Shown: positions 17,097-26,748, counted from the first letter of the stretch. The stretch is 64,000 nt of DNA from JACKIP01 sp963710165 (GCA_963710165.1 CAVPYZ010000005.1:164594-228593); one strand, 5' to 3'. The notes: generated by a model not told the origin, from the sequence alone. Made by a program: numbers and translations.

Positions 17097-17883
17097 AATT
17101 TAGAATAATATGTTGGCCATCCTCGGGCAAAATAACTCTGCCGTGATATTTTTTCTCCAGCAAAGACTTAAACGTTTTTTCTTCTATATCAGACATTTTT
17201 GGAAGGTGAACCAAATATAGTGTTATATCGGGTAAATCTTTCAAAAGAGATTCCAGTTCCAGCCATGTCGTATGGCCTTTTGATTTTTGGATATCTCCGA
17301 TTTCATTACATTCATGAACCAAAACATCATTATTTTTCAGTTCTGAATATATAGCCGGATTTATTTCTGTATCTCCTGAATAAACGAACATCTGCGAATT
17401 ATTTTTTATTCTGAAGCCGTGACAAGGAACGCTATGTCTAACAGGGAAATATTCAAGTTCTTCTTTTTCTATCTTTATTTTTCCGCCGTCATCATTTAAA
17501 GAGTGGAAAATAACTTCAAACATGTCTGGATGGTTATAAATATCTAGTGCTTCAAACAAGTTTTGAACAGCTTGGATTGTCTCTTTATGAGCATAAAAGT
17601 TAAGAGCCATTTTTCGTTTTTGATTTATAGGCTTAAAATAGCATGACGTAAGCCATAACTGGTGCATAAAATTGCCGAGCGCGCCGATGTGATCAATATG
17701 GCGATGGGTTAAAAAGATATGCTCCAGTGATTCTAATGAAATTCCATGTTCATCCAGTTTTTGAACACATTGACCATTACAATCGATTAAGATTTGCATT
17801 GAATTTTTTTCAATAAAAAGAGATGTATTATGCCTCTTTTGGCTAGTAATTGCGCCCCCTGTACCGAGTAAAATACATTTCAT
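17095..17883 (-). CDS. Metallo-beta-lactamase-fold hydrolase, RNase Z-like
   Basis: The 262-residue protein carries the metal-binding motif THRHIDH at residues 59-65 (HxHxDH). A second-shell Asp lies in VYSGDTE, and later His residues in VHECNE and LVHLPK. The N-terminus (MKCILLGTGGA) and the layout resemble the ribonuclease Z and arylsulfatase branch of the fold. It is shorter than full RNase Z and lacks a clear exosite arm, so tRNA 3' processing is not established; other phosphodiester or lactone substrates are possible. It stands alone and converges on the ABC exporter. Confidence 0.75.
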   Translation of the reverse strand: MKCILLGTGGAITSQKRHNTSLFIEKNSMQILIDCNGQCVQKLDEHGISLESLEHIFLTHRHIDHIGALGNFMHQLWLTSCYFKPINQKRKMALNFYAHKETIQAVQNLFEALDIYNHPDMFEVIFHSLNDDGGKIKIEKEELEYFPVRHSVPCHGFRIKNNSQMFVYSGDTEINPAIYSELKNNDVLVHECNEIGDIQKSKGHTTWLELESLLKDLPDITLYLVHLPKMSDIEEKTFKSLLEKKYHGRVILPEDGQHIILN

Positions 17884-17998
17884 AAAATAAGCCTGAACAA
17901 TCTAAATCAAATATTTGTATTTTTATAAAAGTTTTGTTATTAAATGCATAGTTTTTATTAGGTAAATTTTTACTTTATAGAAATAATATGGGAGGCAT

Positions 17999-18913
17999 AT
18001 GACAAGTATAAAAATAATCGGCCATAGAGGGTATGGCGCGGACACGTTACAAAACGCAGTTCCTGAAAACACATTACCATCTTTTCAAAAAGCGCTCGAA
18101 GCGGGCGCAGATGGTATTGAGCTTGATGTTTTTAAAACTCAAGACGGTCATCTTGTGGTTTACGGCAATAAAGAAATCAATGGAAAATTGATTGGCGAGC
18201 AAACCCTTGAAGATGTTCAATCAAATAAAACTTGGAACGGAGAACCTATCCCTACTTTTGAGGATGTATTGGACACGGTTCTATCAGTTAATCCAGAAGC
18301 GATTATCAATGTAGAACTGAAAGGTTCGGGTGTCGTTGATGAAACTTTAGACGCCATTGCTAAGCGTGTAGACAAAGATGAGGTGCAGTTAGGCCAATTC
18401 CTATTCAGTGCTTTTGACTGGGATAAATTAAGGCTTGTAAAAGAGCGCGTGCCTGAGGCCAAAGTACAGCCAACTACGGCCACCGTTTTTATCTTTGACC
18501 AACAAAATGTTCAGATGCCTGGATATCATGTGCCTTTATCGACAGGCTATAATGCCGCAGCACTGAATGAAGTTAGAAAAGTGAGTGAACTTCAAGAAGC
18601 GCACGCAATTGATGTTCCAACCTTTGATATCCGTGAAGAAATGCTTCATATGGCAGCAGAATTAGGATGTGGGTTTTGTACACATCCCACAGGACCTAGC
18701 AGGGAAGAAGATATTGCTATTTTTGTAGATAAACTGAGAATGCTTTCTCAGTTTGCTCAAGATACAGGGCTGCCTGTTTATCTTAAGGTTGATGATATTC
18801 CTTTGGCTGTCGAAATGGCCACTAAACTGAATGCGGGTGAAGAAATTTCAATGAATTCTGAAGATTTATATACCTTAACAGGTGAGCCGTGTGATCCGCT
18901 AGAGCCCATATAA
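17999..18913 (+). CDS. Glycerophosphodiester phosphodiesterase-like protein with an altered active site
   Basis: The 304-residue protein has the GDPD TIM-barrel N-terminus: IGHRGYG (first catalytic His at residue 9), PENTLPSFQKALEAGADGIELDV (metal-binding Glu and Asp) and later NVELKGSG. The family normally continues with VVxHDxxLxRTT, whose His is the second acid-base residue. Here the matching stretch reads LVVYGNKEINGKL, so this His and Asp are replaced by Gly and Asn. Normal glycerophosphodiester hydrolysis is therefore doubtful. There is no signal peptide, so the protein is cytosolic. A GGGAGG site lies 5 bases before the ATG. Confidence 0.72.
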   Translation: MTSIKIIGHRGYGADTLQNAVPENTLPSFQKALEAGADGIELDVFKTQDGHLVVYGNKEINGKLIGEQTLEDVQSNKTWNGEPIPTFEDVLDTVLSVNPEAIINVELKGSGVVDETLDAIAKRVDKDEVQLGQFLFSAFDWDKLRLVKERVPEAKVQPTTATVFIFDQQNVQMPGYHVPLSTGYNAAALNEVRKVSELQEAHAIDVPTFDIREEMLHMAAELGCGFCTHPTGPSREEDIAIFVDKLRMLSQFAQDTGLPVYLKVDDIPLAVEMATKLNAGEEISMNSEDLYTLTGEPCDPLEPI

Positions 18914-18960
18914 TAAACATGCGACTTGCTCTTTCCTGATTTAGGGCATAATTTTAAGGT

Positions 18961-20670
18961 ATGAATAAAAACATGAAGCAGGTGGAGCTTGATCCCACAG
19001 ATCCCTATGCGCGTACGGCGCAAACATTTCCGACATTAAGTGATCATCATGTTGAAAAATTAAAAGAATTTGGCGTTATTCGTAAGATGAAAAAAGGCGA
19101 TAAGGTCTTTTCACGTGGAGAGCGCAGTGTTAATTTCTTTGTAGTAACCCAGGGTGAGCTAGGTATTTATGAGCAGGGTCGCCAAGGGGAGCGATTAATC
19201 CATGCGCATAAAGCCAAACAATTTACCGGTGAAATTGATTTATTTAATGATCGTAAAATTCTGGTTGATGGCAAGATGGATACGGACGGAGAAGTCATTT
19301 GTATTGATCGTCAGGATTTTCGCAAGATGATCACAGCCGAGCCGGATATTGGCGAGATCATCATCCGCGCCTTTATCTTGCGCCGTGTGGCGTTGATTTC
19401 TCATACAGAAGGGGCCGTGACCCTTATGCAAAAAGATCGCAATGCAGATGCTGTCAGGATTGAACGCTTTCTGCGTCGAAATGGCTATCCTGTAGAAGTT
19501 CTTCATTGTGATGATATGGAATGTGATGGGCTGATCAAGGAATATGATCTGAAAGACGATGATTATCCGGCAGTTCTGTTTCACGAGGGCGGTCAAATTT
19601 CCAAGAAACCCGATAATACAACATTGGCAGATATGTTGGGCTTGAAAGAACATATTGATTTTGATGAAGAGTTTGATGTGGCAATTATTGGCGGCGGGCC
19701 TGCAGGATTATCTTCGGCTGTTTATGCAGCGTCAGAAGGGTTAAAAACAATTTTACTTGAAGAGGAAGCACCGGGCGGACAAGCGGGAACCAGCTCGAAA
19801 ATTGAAAATTATCTGGGCTTTCCAACAGGATTATCAGGGCAAGCTTTGGCGGGGCGCGCACAAATACAGGCCATGAAATTTGGCGCAAAAATTATTGTTC
19901 CCTACAAGGTCAATGACTTGAATTGTGAAAAAAGCCCGTTTCAAATTTCGTTATGTGAGGGACATAAGCTTTCAGCAAAAAGTGTAATTGTCGCAAGCGG
20001 CGCAACTTATCGCACATTAAACCTTCCGAACTCCCGCGATTTTGATAATGCAGGTGTTTATTATGCCGCAACCGCGATGGAGGGGGAATTATGCTCCAAT
20101 GAAGAAATCATAATTGTTGGCGGCGGGAACTCAGCGGGTCAGGCAGCTGTATTTTTAAGTAAATATGCAAAGCATGTTCATATTTTTGTGCGCGGTAAAA
20201 CGCTTGCGGATAGTATGTCCGATTATCTTGTGACACGTATCGAAGCCTCTTCGAAAATTACATTGCACCGACAAACCGAAATATCAGAATTGAAGGGTGA
20301 TAAGCATCTGAAACAGGTTAGAGTCAAAGATAAGGCTAATAATACGGAGGAAATAGAAGATATTAAGCACGTTTTCCTAATGATTGGGGCTGTTCCCAAT
20401 ACAGACTGGTTGCAGGGATGCGTTGAACTGGATGCACGCGGTTTTGTTTGCACAGGGGTTGAAATTGTCAATAGCACGTCATGGCCTTTGGAGCGCCCGC
20501 CGATGCTGCTTGAAAGTTCTCGTCCCGGTATTTTTGCCGTTGGTGATGTCCGTTCAGGTTCAGTCAAGCGCGTTGCATCCGGGGTTGGTGAAGGCGCAAT
20601 GTCTGTCAGCCTTGTTCATAAATTCTTAAGCGAAATCGCGGAACATGAGGAACAGGAAAAGGCAGCATAA
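18961..20670 (+). CDS. Cyclic-nucleotide-binding domain fused to a thioredoxin-reductase-like oxidoreductase
   Basis: The 569 residues form three parts. A Crp-type cNMP-binding domain is at about 20-140 (KGDKVFSRGERSVNFFVVTQGELGIY). A glutaredoxin-like insert without a CxxC is at about 152-230. A two-Rossmann FAD/NAD(P) reductase starts with IIGGGPAGLSSAVYAASEG (244 onward), then IVGGGNSAGQAA and FAVGDVRSGSVKR. The redox CxxC of true thioredoxin reductases is absent; the equivalent stretch is YYAATAMEGELC. This fusion is known from several phyla as an uncharacterised reductase. Which nucleotide it senses and what it reduces are unknown. A second, solo cNMP protein follows at once, so both may respond to one signal. 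Confidence 0.85.
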   Translation: MNKNMKQVELDPTDPYARTAQTFPTLSDHHVEKLKEFGVIRKMKKGDKVFSRGERSVNFFVVTQGELGIYEQGRQGERLIHAHKAKQFTGEIDLFNDRKILVDGKMDTDGEVICIDRQDFRKMITAEPDIGEIIIRAFILRRVALISHTEGAVTLMQKDRNADAVRIERFLRRNGYPVEVLHCDDMECDGLIKEYDLKDDDYPAVLFHEGGQISKKPDNTTLADMLGLKEHIDFDEEFDVAIIGGGPAGLSSAVYAASEGLKTILLEEEAPGGQAGTSSKIENYLGFPTGLSGQALAGRAQIQAMKFGAKIIVPYKVNDLNCEKSPFQISLCEGHKLSAKSVIVASGATYRTLNLPNSRDFDNAGVYYAATAMEGELCSNEEIIIVGGGNSAGQAAVFLSKYAKHVHIFVRGKTLADSMSDYLVTRIEASSKITLHRQTEISELKGDKHLKQVRVKDKANNTEEIEDIKHVFLMIGAVPNTDWLQGCVELDARGFVCTGVEIVNSTSWPLERPPMLLESSRPGIFAVGDVRSGSVKRVASGVGEGAMSVSLVHKFLSEIAEHEEQEKAA

Positions 20671-20674
20671 AAAT

Positions 20675-21019
20675 ATGATGGATGATGAAGATAAAGGGCT
20701 TCTGCTTCAAAGATACCCGGCAAGCACGACAATTTTTAAAGAGGGCGAGGAATCAGAGCGTGCCTATTTTATTAAAGAAGGGCGTGTACGCATTCATCGT
20801 GACGGGAAAGATTTGGGAATTGCGGGGGCAGGCGATATTCTGGGCGAAATGTCGATGCTGAAAGGACAGCCCCATACCGCAACGGCAGATGCGCTAGAAA
20901 AAACCACGCTTGTAATCATTACAAAAGATATGCTGGAAGAGAAAATAGAACATGCTGATCCCCTTATCCAAGCAATGATTAATGGTCTGATAAAACGCCT
21001 TTATAACGCACAAAGTTAA
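20675..21019 (+). CDS. Solo cyclic-nucleotide-binding domain protein
   Basis: The 114-residue protein is a single Crp-like beta-roll domain: TIFKEGEESERAYFIKEGRVRIH, then GAGDILGEMSMLKGQPHTATADALEKTTL. It carries the GE-containing phosphate-binding cassette region but has no DNA-binding domain or other output. It begins 4 bases after the reductase fusion and is probably co-transcribed. It may act as a regulatory partner of the fusion protein. The ATG at 20675 is preferred; an upstream in-frame start at 20645 would overlap the previous gene. Confidence 0.78.
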   Translation: MMDDEDKGLLLQRYPASTTIFKEGEESERAYFIKEGRVRIHRDGKDLGIAGAGDILGEMSMLKGQPHTATADALEKTTLVIITKDMLEEKIEHADPLIQAMINGLIKRLYNAQS

Positions 21020-21119
21020 ATTTCATAAACTTGATAGACAGAAAATACGTATTGAGTGGGAACGCAAAATTAGATTGTGCGTTATATAGATATCCAACCT
21101 AAAACAATGAGGTAACATT

Positions 21120-21617
21120 ATGTCTATTAAAAACTTACAAGATTTATTCGAACATTTATTACAAGATATTTATTATGCCGAGAAGCAGATAAAGAAAACG
21201 CTTTCCAAAATGAAAGAACATGCAACAGATGAGAAGCTTGCTAATGCATTTGAAACGCATTTGGAAGAAACTGAAGAGCATATTTCTAAACTTGAAACTG
21301 TTTTTGATATGACAGGTTTTGAAAAAGACACTGAAAAATGTGAAGCAATCATAGGCTTGTTAAAAGAAGGTAATTCTTTAATCGAAGAATGCGAAAGCGG
21401 AAGTGTATGCGACGCGGCATTAATAGTTGCAGCGCAAAAAGTCGAGCATTATGAAATCGCATCTTATGGAGCACTTTGTAACATGGCCAAGCTATTAGGT
21501 GAGCAAGAGGCTGCAGAAATTTTGCATGAAATTCTTGAACAAGAAAAATCTGCAGATCAAAAATTGACAGATATGTCAGATTTTATCGAAGAAGAAGCTA
21601 TGGCAAGAGCAGCTTAA
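21120..21617 (+). CDS. DUF892 ferritin-like protein (YciE family)
   Basis: The 165-residue all-helical protein matches the YciE/YciF family: LQDLFEHLLQDIYYAEKQIKKTL at the start, ETHLEETEEHISKLETVF, and VEHYEIASYGALCNMAKLLGE with the Glu and His residues of a ferritin-like di-iron site. These proteins are induced by stress in other proteobacteria, but their reaction is unknown. A GAGG site lies 8 bases before the ATG. It is followed by a strong terminator. Confidence 0.88.
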   Translation: MSIKNLQDLFEHLLQDIYYAEKQIKKTLSKMKEHATDEKLANAFETHLEETEEHISKLETVFDMTGFEKDTEKCEAIIGLLKEGNSLIEECESGSVCDAALIVAAQKVEHYEIASYGALCNMAKLLGEQEAAEILHEILEQEKSADQKLTDMSDFIEEEAMARAA

Positions 21618-21626
21618 TAGTATTTT

Positions 21627-21660
21627 AAAAGGGCTATCTGATTATAGATAGCCCTTTTAT
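21627..21660. terminator. Bidirectional terminator, DUF892 and DUF421 genes
   Basis: A 12-bp perfect stem (21627-21638 with 21647-21658) has an 8-base loop. The A-rich left and T-rich right flanks give a T run on either strand. It separates two convergent genes. Confidence 0.9.
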
Positions 21661-21665
21661 TTTAT

Positions 21666-22208
21666 TTATTTTTTGGATGTTTCTAAAGGTTCAAAATCTG
21701 ACTCTGCCGTTTTAAGTGCGCCGTATTTACGGTCTTTTTCATTCCCTTTTGGAATTACGCTCATCTCTCCATCTGTTTCAAGCAGCACAAGATGAATTTG
21801 ATTTTGATCAGAATATCCGTTATTTCGAAACGCAGCCATTATTTCAACTTTTGTGATACGCTCTTTCTTCATTTCATTTTCGCGGTATTCGCCGTCATAA
21901 AATAAAATGGCTGGGCGAGATTTAATAAGGCTTTCAAATTTATCAGATCGCACTGCCAACCACGCAATGATATATTGCATAAAAATAAGTATGGCGAGAG
22001 CTGTCATCCCGTCAACAATCGATGTGTCTTTGGAAGTGATAGCGGTTGCCAGAACCGATCCGATAGAGATAGTCATAACAAAGTCGAACGCATTCATTTT
22101 TGTCAGCGTTCGCTTGCCAGCCACACGTAATAATATTACCAGTCCTGAAAAACAGATAATACCTGTAATGATAATATTAAAAACTGAATCCCAACTATCA
22201 AACCACAT
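21666..22208 (-). CDS. DUF421 membrane protein (YetF-like)
   Basis: The 180-residue protein has three hydrophobic segments in its first 90 residues. The family motif GKRTLTKMNAFDFVMTISIGSVLA lies in this part, and a small cytosolic domain (SRPAILFYDGEYRENEMKKERIT) follows. DUF421 members such as YetF and YcaP occur in many bacteria; a role in envelope or spore stress has been proposed but no activity is established. It is 27 bases downstream of secA on the same strand, so co-transcription is possible. The terminator next to its stop is shared. Confidence 0.85.
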   Translation of the reverse strand: MWFDSWDSVFNIIITGIICFSGLVILLRVAGKRTLTKMNAFDFVMTISIGSVLATAITSKDTSIVDGMTALAILIFMQYIIAWLAVRSDKFESLIKSRPAILFYDGEYRENEMKKERITKVEIMAAFRNNGYSDQNQIHLVLLETDGEMSVIPKGNEKDRKYGALKTAESDFEPLETSKK

Positions 22209-22235
22209 AAGTTATAGATCTTTCGTTAAAACGTA

Positions 22236-25016
22236 TTATGAGAGCTTCCCGTGACACTGTTTGAACTTCTTACCTGATCCACACGGGCAGGGCGCATTAC
22301 GCGGCACTTTCCCCCATGTTTCAGGATTATTTTTATCGAAAGGCAGATTAGAGGTGATTGGTGTCACCACGGCGGTTTTCTGACCGGCCTGACGACGTTG
22401 TTGTCTGTTCATGCCGTCCATATCTTCCTGATCGGGAATTCCGGCACGCCCCGTTCCCATTAGGGCGGGATCTGTACGTGTCTCGACCGTCTGAACCTCG
22501 TCACGGTTTAGCATGAAGCCCGGCATGCCTGTTTCCTGATTAATTTCAACCAGACTGAGAGTTTTTGTGACATTTTCGCGGAAATTATTCAGCATCAGTT
22601 CGAATAGTTCGAATGCTTCTGCTTTGAATTCATTTAGCGGGTCACGCTGTCCATAGGCACGCAGATTAATACCCTGACGCAAGTGATCAAGTGCCAGCAA
22701 ATGTTCTTTCCATTGCGTATCAAGGATTTGCAGAACAACGGCTTTTTCCATACGACGGAAATAATCCGGCCCGATATTGGCAACTTTTTCCGCCATTTTC
22801 TTATCAGATTCGGCGACAAGGCGGTCTTCAATTTCCTGATCGGCGATTCCTTCTTCTTTTGTCCAGTCCGTAACAGGAACGTCTAGGCCAAGCGTTTCCT
22901 TGGTTTCAAGTGCCAAGCGCTCCACATTCCATTTATCGACATAACTGCCAAGTGGAATACAATCGGCGACCAGTTCGCTGATATAATCATGACGCAGTTC
23001 GCCGACCAGCTCTTCCACATGATCGGAATCCATAATATCGCGGCGTTGTTCGTAAATAACCTTACGTTGGTCATTCATCACGTCATCAAATTTTAAAATG
23101 TTCTTACGAATTTCAAAGTTTTGGGCTTCGACGCGCCCTTGGGCGCGTTCAAGCGCTTTTGAAATCCATGGATGGGTCAGGGCTTCGCCGTCCTGCAAAC
23201 CGATATTTTTATTGGCAAGCAACATTTCCATTTTATCGGAGCCAAAAATACGCATCAGATCATCGTCAAGGGAGAGGAAAAAGGCTGATCCACCGGGGTC
23301 ACCCTGACGTCCTGCACGACCGCGCAACTGGTTATCAATACGACGGGATTCGTGACGTTCTGTCCCAACAATGAACAGCCCCCCCGCATCTTTCACGACT
23401 TCTTTTTCTACTTTAACTTCTTCACGTATTTTATTGATAAGGCTTTCTTTTTTATCATCCGGCATATCGTCTTTGATTTCGACAGAGATGCGCATATCGG
23501 CGTCACCGCCCATTTTAATATCTGTTCCGCGACCCGCCATGTTTGTTGCGATTGTAACGGCACTGGGGCGACCCGCTTGTGACACGATATTGGCTTCTTG
23601 TTCGTGGTAACGTGCGTTCAAAACGCTGTGCTTAATTTTACGCTTTTTGAAGGCGGCAGAGAGTAATTCCGATTTTTCAACCGAAACGGTTCCGACCAGT
23701 ACGGGCTGTTTATTTTCAACGCATTCTTCAACCAGTTCGGCAATGGCGTCGGCTTTCTCACCGAAACTTTTATAGATTTTATCTTCATGATCTACACGCG
23801 CTACGGGAACATTTGTCGGAATGGCAACAACGCCCAGATTATAAATTTCCGCAAATTCGGCGGCTTCTGTCATGGCTGTCCCTGTCATACCCGCCAGTTT
23901 CGGGTAAAGACGGAAGTAATTCTGGAAGGTGATGGAGGCGAGTGTCTGATTTTCATTTTGAACATCGACATTCTCTTTGGCTTCAATCGCCTGATGCAAA
24001 CCGTCAGACAGGCGGCGACCCTCCATCATACGGCCTGTAAATTCGTCGATCAGCATGACTTTGCCGTTTTGAACCAGATAATCCTTGTCCTTCTGGAACA
24101 GGACATTGGCTTTCAAGGCGTTATTGACATGGTGGACGACATGAATATTTTGCAAATCATAAAGCCCGCCATCTTCAAGCAGGTTATGTTCCGCCAGAAG
24201 GTCTTCAATGCGTTCCTGACCATCTTCATTCAGGTTAACCGTACGCATTTTCTCATCAAGGTCGTAAAGATCTTTACTGATGCTGGGGATAATTTTGTTT
24301 ACTTTTGTGTATAACTCTGTCGAGGTTTCGGCGGGGCCGGAAATAATCAGGGGTGTACGTGCCTCATCGATCAAAATCGAATCAACTTCATCGACAATTG
24401 CAAAGTTGAAATCGCGCTGGCTCATATCATCCAGTGAAAACTTCATATTATCGCGCAGATAATCGAAACCGAATTCGTTATTCGTACCATATGTGACATC
24501 AGCGGCATATGCGGCGCGGCGTTGCGCGTCATTCAGATCATTCAGAATACAACCTGTTGTAAGCCCCAAGAATTTGTAAACTTCCCCCATCCATTCGGCG
24601 TCACGACGTGCGAGGTAGTCATTCACCGTCACAACATGTACGCCTTTACCGGAAATGGCGTTCAGATAACAAGCAAGTGTGGCGACAAGGGTTTTACCTT
24701 CTCCTGTTTTCATTTCTGCGATATGCCCGTCATTCAGCACCATTCCGCCGATCAGCTGGACATCGTAATGACGTTGACCAAGTGTACGTTTGGCGGCCTC
24801 ACGCACGGTTGCAAATGATTCGTTCAATATATCTTTTAAATCAGCCCCATTTTCTAACTTTGCACGGAATTCGTTGGTTTTTGCAAGCAGCGCGGCATCA
24901 TCAAGCTTTTCGAATTCAGCTTCCAGATCATTGATAGGCTGGACTCTTTGCTGGTATTTTTTAAGCTGGCGATCATTGCTGGAGCCAAATAGTTTTGTTG
25001 CAAGGTTGAGTAACAT
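22236..25016 (-). CDS. secA: Preprotein translocase ATPase SecA
   Basis: SecA is the cytosolic motor that pushes secretory proteins through SecYEG. The 926-residue protein has Walker A MKTGEGKT (about 102-109), the DEVDSILIDEARTPLIISG block, VLVGTVSVEKSE, ATNMAGRGTDIK and GRAGRQGDPG. The C-terminal zinc-binding SEC-C motif CPCGSGKKFKQCHG is present. Length and domain order are complete. The start (MLLNLATKLFGSSNDR) is the usual one. It diverges from the parvulin gene at 25148, across 131 bases that should hold both promoters. Confidence 0.98.
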   Translation of the reverse strand: MLLNLATKLFGSSNDRQLKKYQQRVQPINDLEAEFEKLDDAALLAKTNEFRAKLENGADLKDILNESFATVREAAKRTLGQRHYDVQLIGGMVLNDGHIAEMKTGEGKTLVATLACYLNAISGKGVHVVTVNDYLARRDAEWMGEVYKFLGLTTGCILNDLNDAQRRAAYAADVTYGTNNEFGFDYLRDNMKFSLDDMSQRDFNFAIVDEVDSILIDEARTPLIISGPAETSTELYTKVNKIIPSISKDLYDLDEKMRTVNLNEDGQERIEDLLAEHNLLEDGGLYDLQNIHVVHHVNNALKANVLFQKDKDYLVQNGKVMLIDEFTGRMMEGRRLSDGLHQAIEAKENVDVQNENQTLASITFQNYFRLYPKLAGMTGTAMTEAAEFAEIYNLGVVAIPTNVPVARVDHEDKIYKSFGEKADAIAELVEECVENKQPVLVGTVSVEKSELLSAAFKKRKIKHSVLNARYHEQEANIVSQAGRPSAVTIATNMAGRGTDIKMGGDADMRISVEIKDDMPDDKKESLINKIREEVKVEKEVVKDAGGLFIVGTERHESRRIDNQLRGRAGRQGDPGGSAFFLSLDDDLMRIFGSDKMEMLLANKNIGLQDGEALTHPWISKALERAQGRVEAQNFEIRKNILKFDDVMNDQRKVIYEQRRDIMDSDHVEELVGELRHDYISELVADCIPLGSYVDKWNVERLALETKETLGLDVPVTDWTKEEGIADQEIEDRLVAESDKKMAEKVANIGPDYFRRMEKAVVLQILDTQWKEHLLALDHLRQGINLRAYGQRDPLNEFKAEAFELFELMLNNFRENVTKTLSLVEINQETGMPGFMLNRDEVQTVETRTDPALMGTGRAGIPDQEDMDGMNRQQRRQAGQKTAVVTPITSNLPFDKNNPETWGKVPRNAPCPCGSGKKFKQCHGKLS

Positions 25017-25147
25017 TCCGTTCCTTTATAAAATATGTCTCTTTCATATAGACTCCATTCCATGTCAGGTCAATTTGACACTTGCATAGAGTTTCACACG
25101 CGGGTAAATATAGGGTGTAAATTTTTATCAGGAAAGAGATTATTGAA

Positions 25148-26278
25148 ATGAGTGAACAGAAAAAAACAGCTTCTGCAGAGACAAGAAACGAGCAAAAGGG
25201 CAAAAAATTCGGTGGAATGGTCTTCCTGACATTCGGACTTTTGATTGTCGCGGCAATTGCAGCCCTCGCTTTTGTCTCTAATACTGTGATTGCAGAACAA
25301 GATGGCACTGACGCGGCATCGGTTCAGACTTCTTCTGGTGACACAGGTACAACAGAAAATAATACGCAAGCGTCAACTGAGACAGCCGAAAACGCGCAAG
25401 CCCAAGACGCTGCGCAGCCAAAGAAAGTTGAAATCAAGGACGCGAATGCTGACCCCGTTGTGGCGAAGTTGGGGGATGAAGACATTAAACGCTCCGACGT
25501 GTTAATGTTCATTGCGCAGTTACCTGCACAGACCCGTCAACAACCGATTGACCAGCTTTTTCCGCTGGCTCTTGAGCAAACAATCAATGCCAGAATTTTG
25601 GAACGTGAAGCGAAAAAATCAAACGTTGCCAGCAGCGAAGATGTTGCCCAACAGGTAAAAGAAGCAAAACAGACAATAGATGAGCAAGTCAAAGCCGAAA
25701 AAGCCGAGATTGAAAAAAACATTGTACGTACAGCTTATGTTCAGCAACTTCTTGAAAAAGAAATAACGGATGAGCAGATAAAAAGCGAATATGACCAATA
25801 TGTTGCCAGTTTCGCTGCGCAAGAAGAAGTTAAAGCGCGTCATATCTTGCTTGAAACAGAAGACGCCGCCAAAGCAGTGATTAAAAAGCTTGAAGAAGGC
25901 GCGAACTTCGAAGAGTTGGCCAAGTCTGAATCAACAGGCCCGTCCGCAACACAAGGCGGCGATCTGGGGTATTTTATTCAGGGGCAAATGGTTCCGGCAT
26001 TTTCCGATGCGGCTTTTGCGATGGAAGCGGGTGATTATACAAAAACACCTGTTCAAACCGACTTTGGTTTTCACGTTATTAAAGTGGAAGATAAGCGTCA
26101 GACTCAGCCAGCACCGATGGAAGAGTTGAAGCCGTTTATCGAGCAGGAACTGAAGCGTAATGTCCTTGGTGATAAACTTCAGACATGGCGCAATGACTTG
26201 TCAATCGAGACGTATGACATTAACGGCGATCCTGTTGAAACCAGCACAAATGGGAATGCCGCAGAAAACGCAGGATAA
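25148..26278 (+). CDS. Membrane-anchored parvulin peptidyl-prolyl isomerase
   Basis: The 376-residue protein has one N-terminal transmembrane segment (about 19-42), which puts the rest in the periplasm. A Thr/Ala/Gln-rich linker follows, then a SurA/PrsA-type chaperone part (residues 98-220) and a parvulin domain. The parvulin domain runs over about 229-330: VKARHILLETED, ANFEELAKSEST, GGDLGYF, FGFHVIKVED. It helps outer-membrane and periplasmic proteins fold after Sec export. An AGGAAAGAG site lies before the ATG. It is divergent from secA and is followed 11 bases later by mutT. Confidence 0.88.
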   Translation: MSEQKKTASAETRNEQKGKKFGGMVFLTFGLLIVAAIAALAFVSNTVIAEQDGTDAASVQTSSGDTGTTENNTQASTETAENAQAQDAAQPKKVEIKDANADPVVAKLGDEDIKRSDVLMFIAQLPAQTRQQPIDQLFPLALEQTINARILEREAKKSNVASSEDVAQQVKEAKQTIDEQVKAEKAEIEKNIVRTAYVQQLLEKEITDEQIKSEYDQYVASFAAQEEVKARHILLETEDAAKAVIKKLEEGANFEELAKSESTGPSATQGGDLGYFIQGQMVPAFSDAAFAMEAGDYTKTPVQTDFGFHVIKVEDKRQTQPAPMEELKPFIEQELKRNVLGDKLQTWRNDLSIETYDINGDPVETSTNGNAAENAG

Positions 26279-26289
26279 ATAAAGTATTT

Positions 26290-26748
26290 ATGTCTTGTGA
26301 ACAAGCATTAGAGAGCCCCGCACCGGACTCTCCCCCTATACAAAAAAAATTAATTGTTGTAGCCGCCGCCCTGATCGATCAGGACGGCGCAGTGCTATGT
26401 ACACAACGCCCCAAAGGAAAATGGCTGGAAGGGCAGTGGGAATTTCCTGGTGGTAAGGTTGAAGAGGGAGAAGTCCCCGAATTTGCCCTGATGCGGGAAT
26501 TGCGCGAGGAACTGGCAATTGAAACCAGACCAACCTGTTTTACACCGCTCAGCTTTATCTCGCATATTTACGAAGATAAGAATACGCATGTTTTAATGCC
26601 GTTATATGCCTGTCGTGTTTGGAAGGGCACACCGCGCGGTGCAGAGGGGCAAAATATGAAGTGGGTCAAACCAAATGATATGCACAAAATGGACTTTGTC
26701 GAGGCAGACATACCGCTTTTTTCAGTTTTGAGAGATTATATTGGATAG
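26290..26748 (+). CDS. mutT: Nudix hydrolase, probable 8-oxo-dGTP diphosphatase
   Basis: The 152-residue protein has a complete Nudix box at residues 54-76 (GGKVEEGEVPEFALMRELRE then EL). The MutT-like features LCTQRPKGKWLEGQWEFPGGK and a C-terminal WVKPNDMHKMDFVEAD fit the oxidised-nucleotide sanitising branch. It would remove 8-oxo-dGTP before incorporation into DNA. A mutT gene near secA is common in alphaproteobacteria, usually with argJ between; here a parvulin gene takes that place. The Nudix family is certain; the substrate is inferred. Confidence 0.85.
   Translation: MSCEQALESPAPDSPPIQKKLIVVAAALIDQDGAVLCTQRPKGKWLEGQWEFPGGKVEEGEVPEFALMRELREELAIETRPTCFTPLSFISHIYEDKNTHVLMPLYACRVWKGTPRGAEGQNMKWVKPNDMHKMDFVEADIPLFSVLRDYIG

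Noticed and set aside
23787..24314. A 175-codon plus-strand frame inside secA
   Set aside because: It is entirely antisense to conserved SecA motifs and has no ribosome-binding site or recognisable domain.
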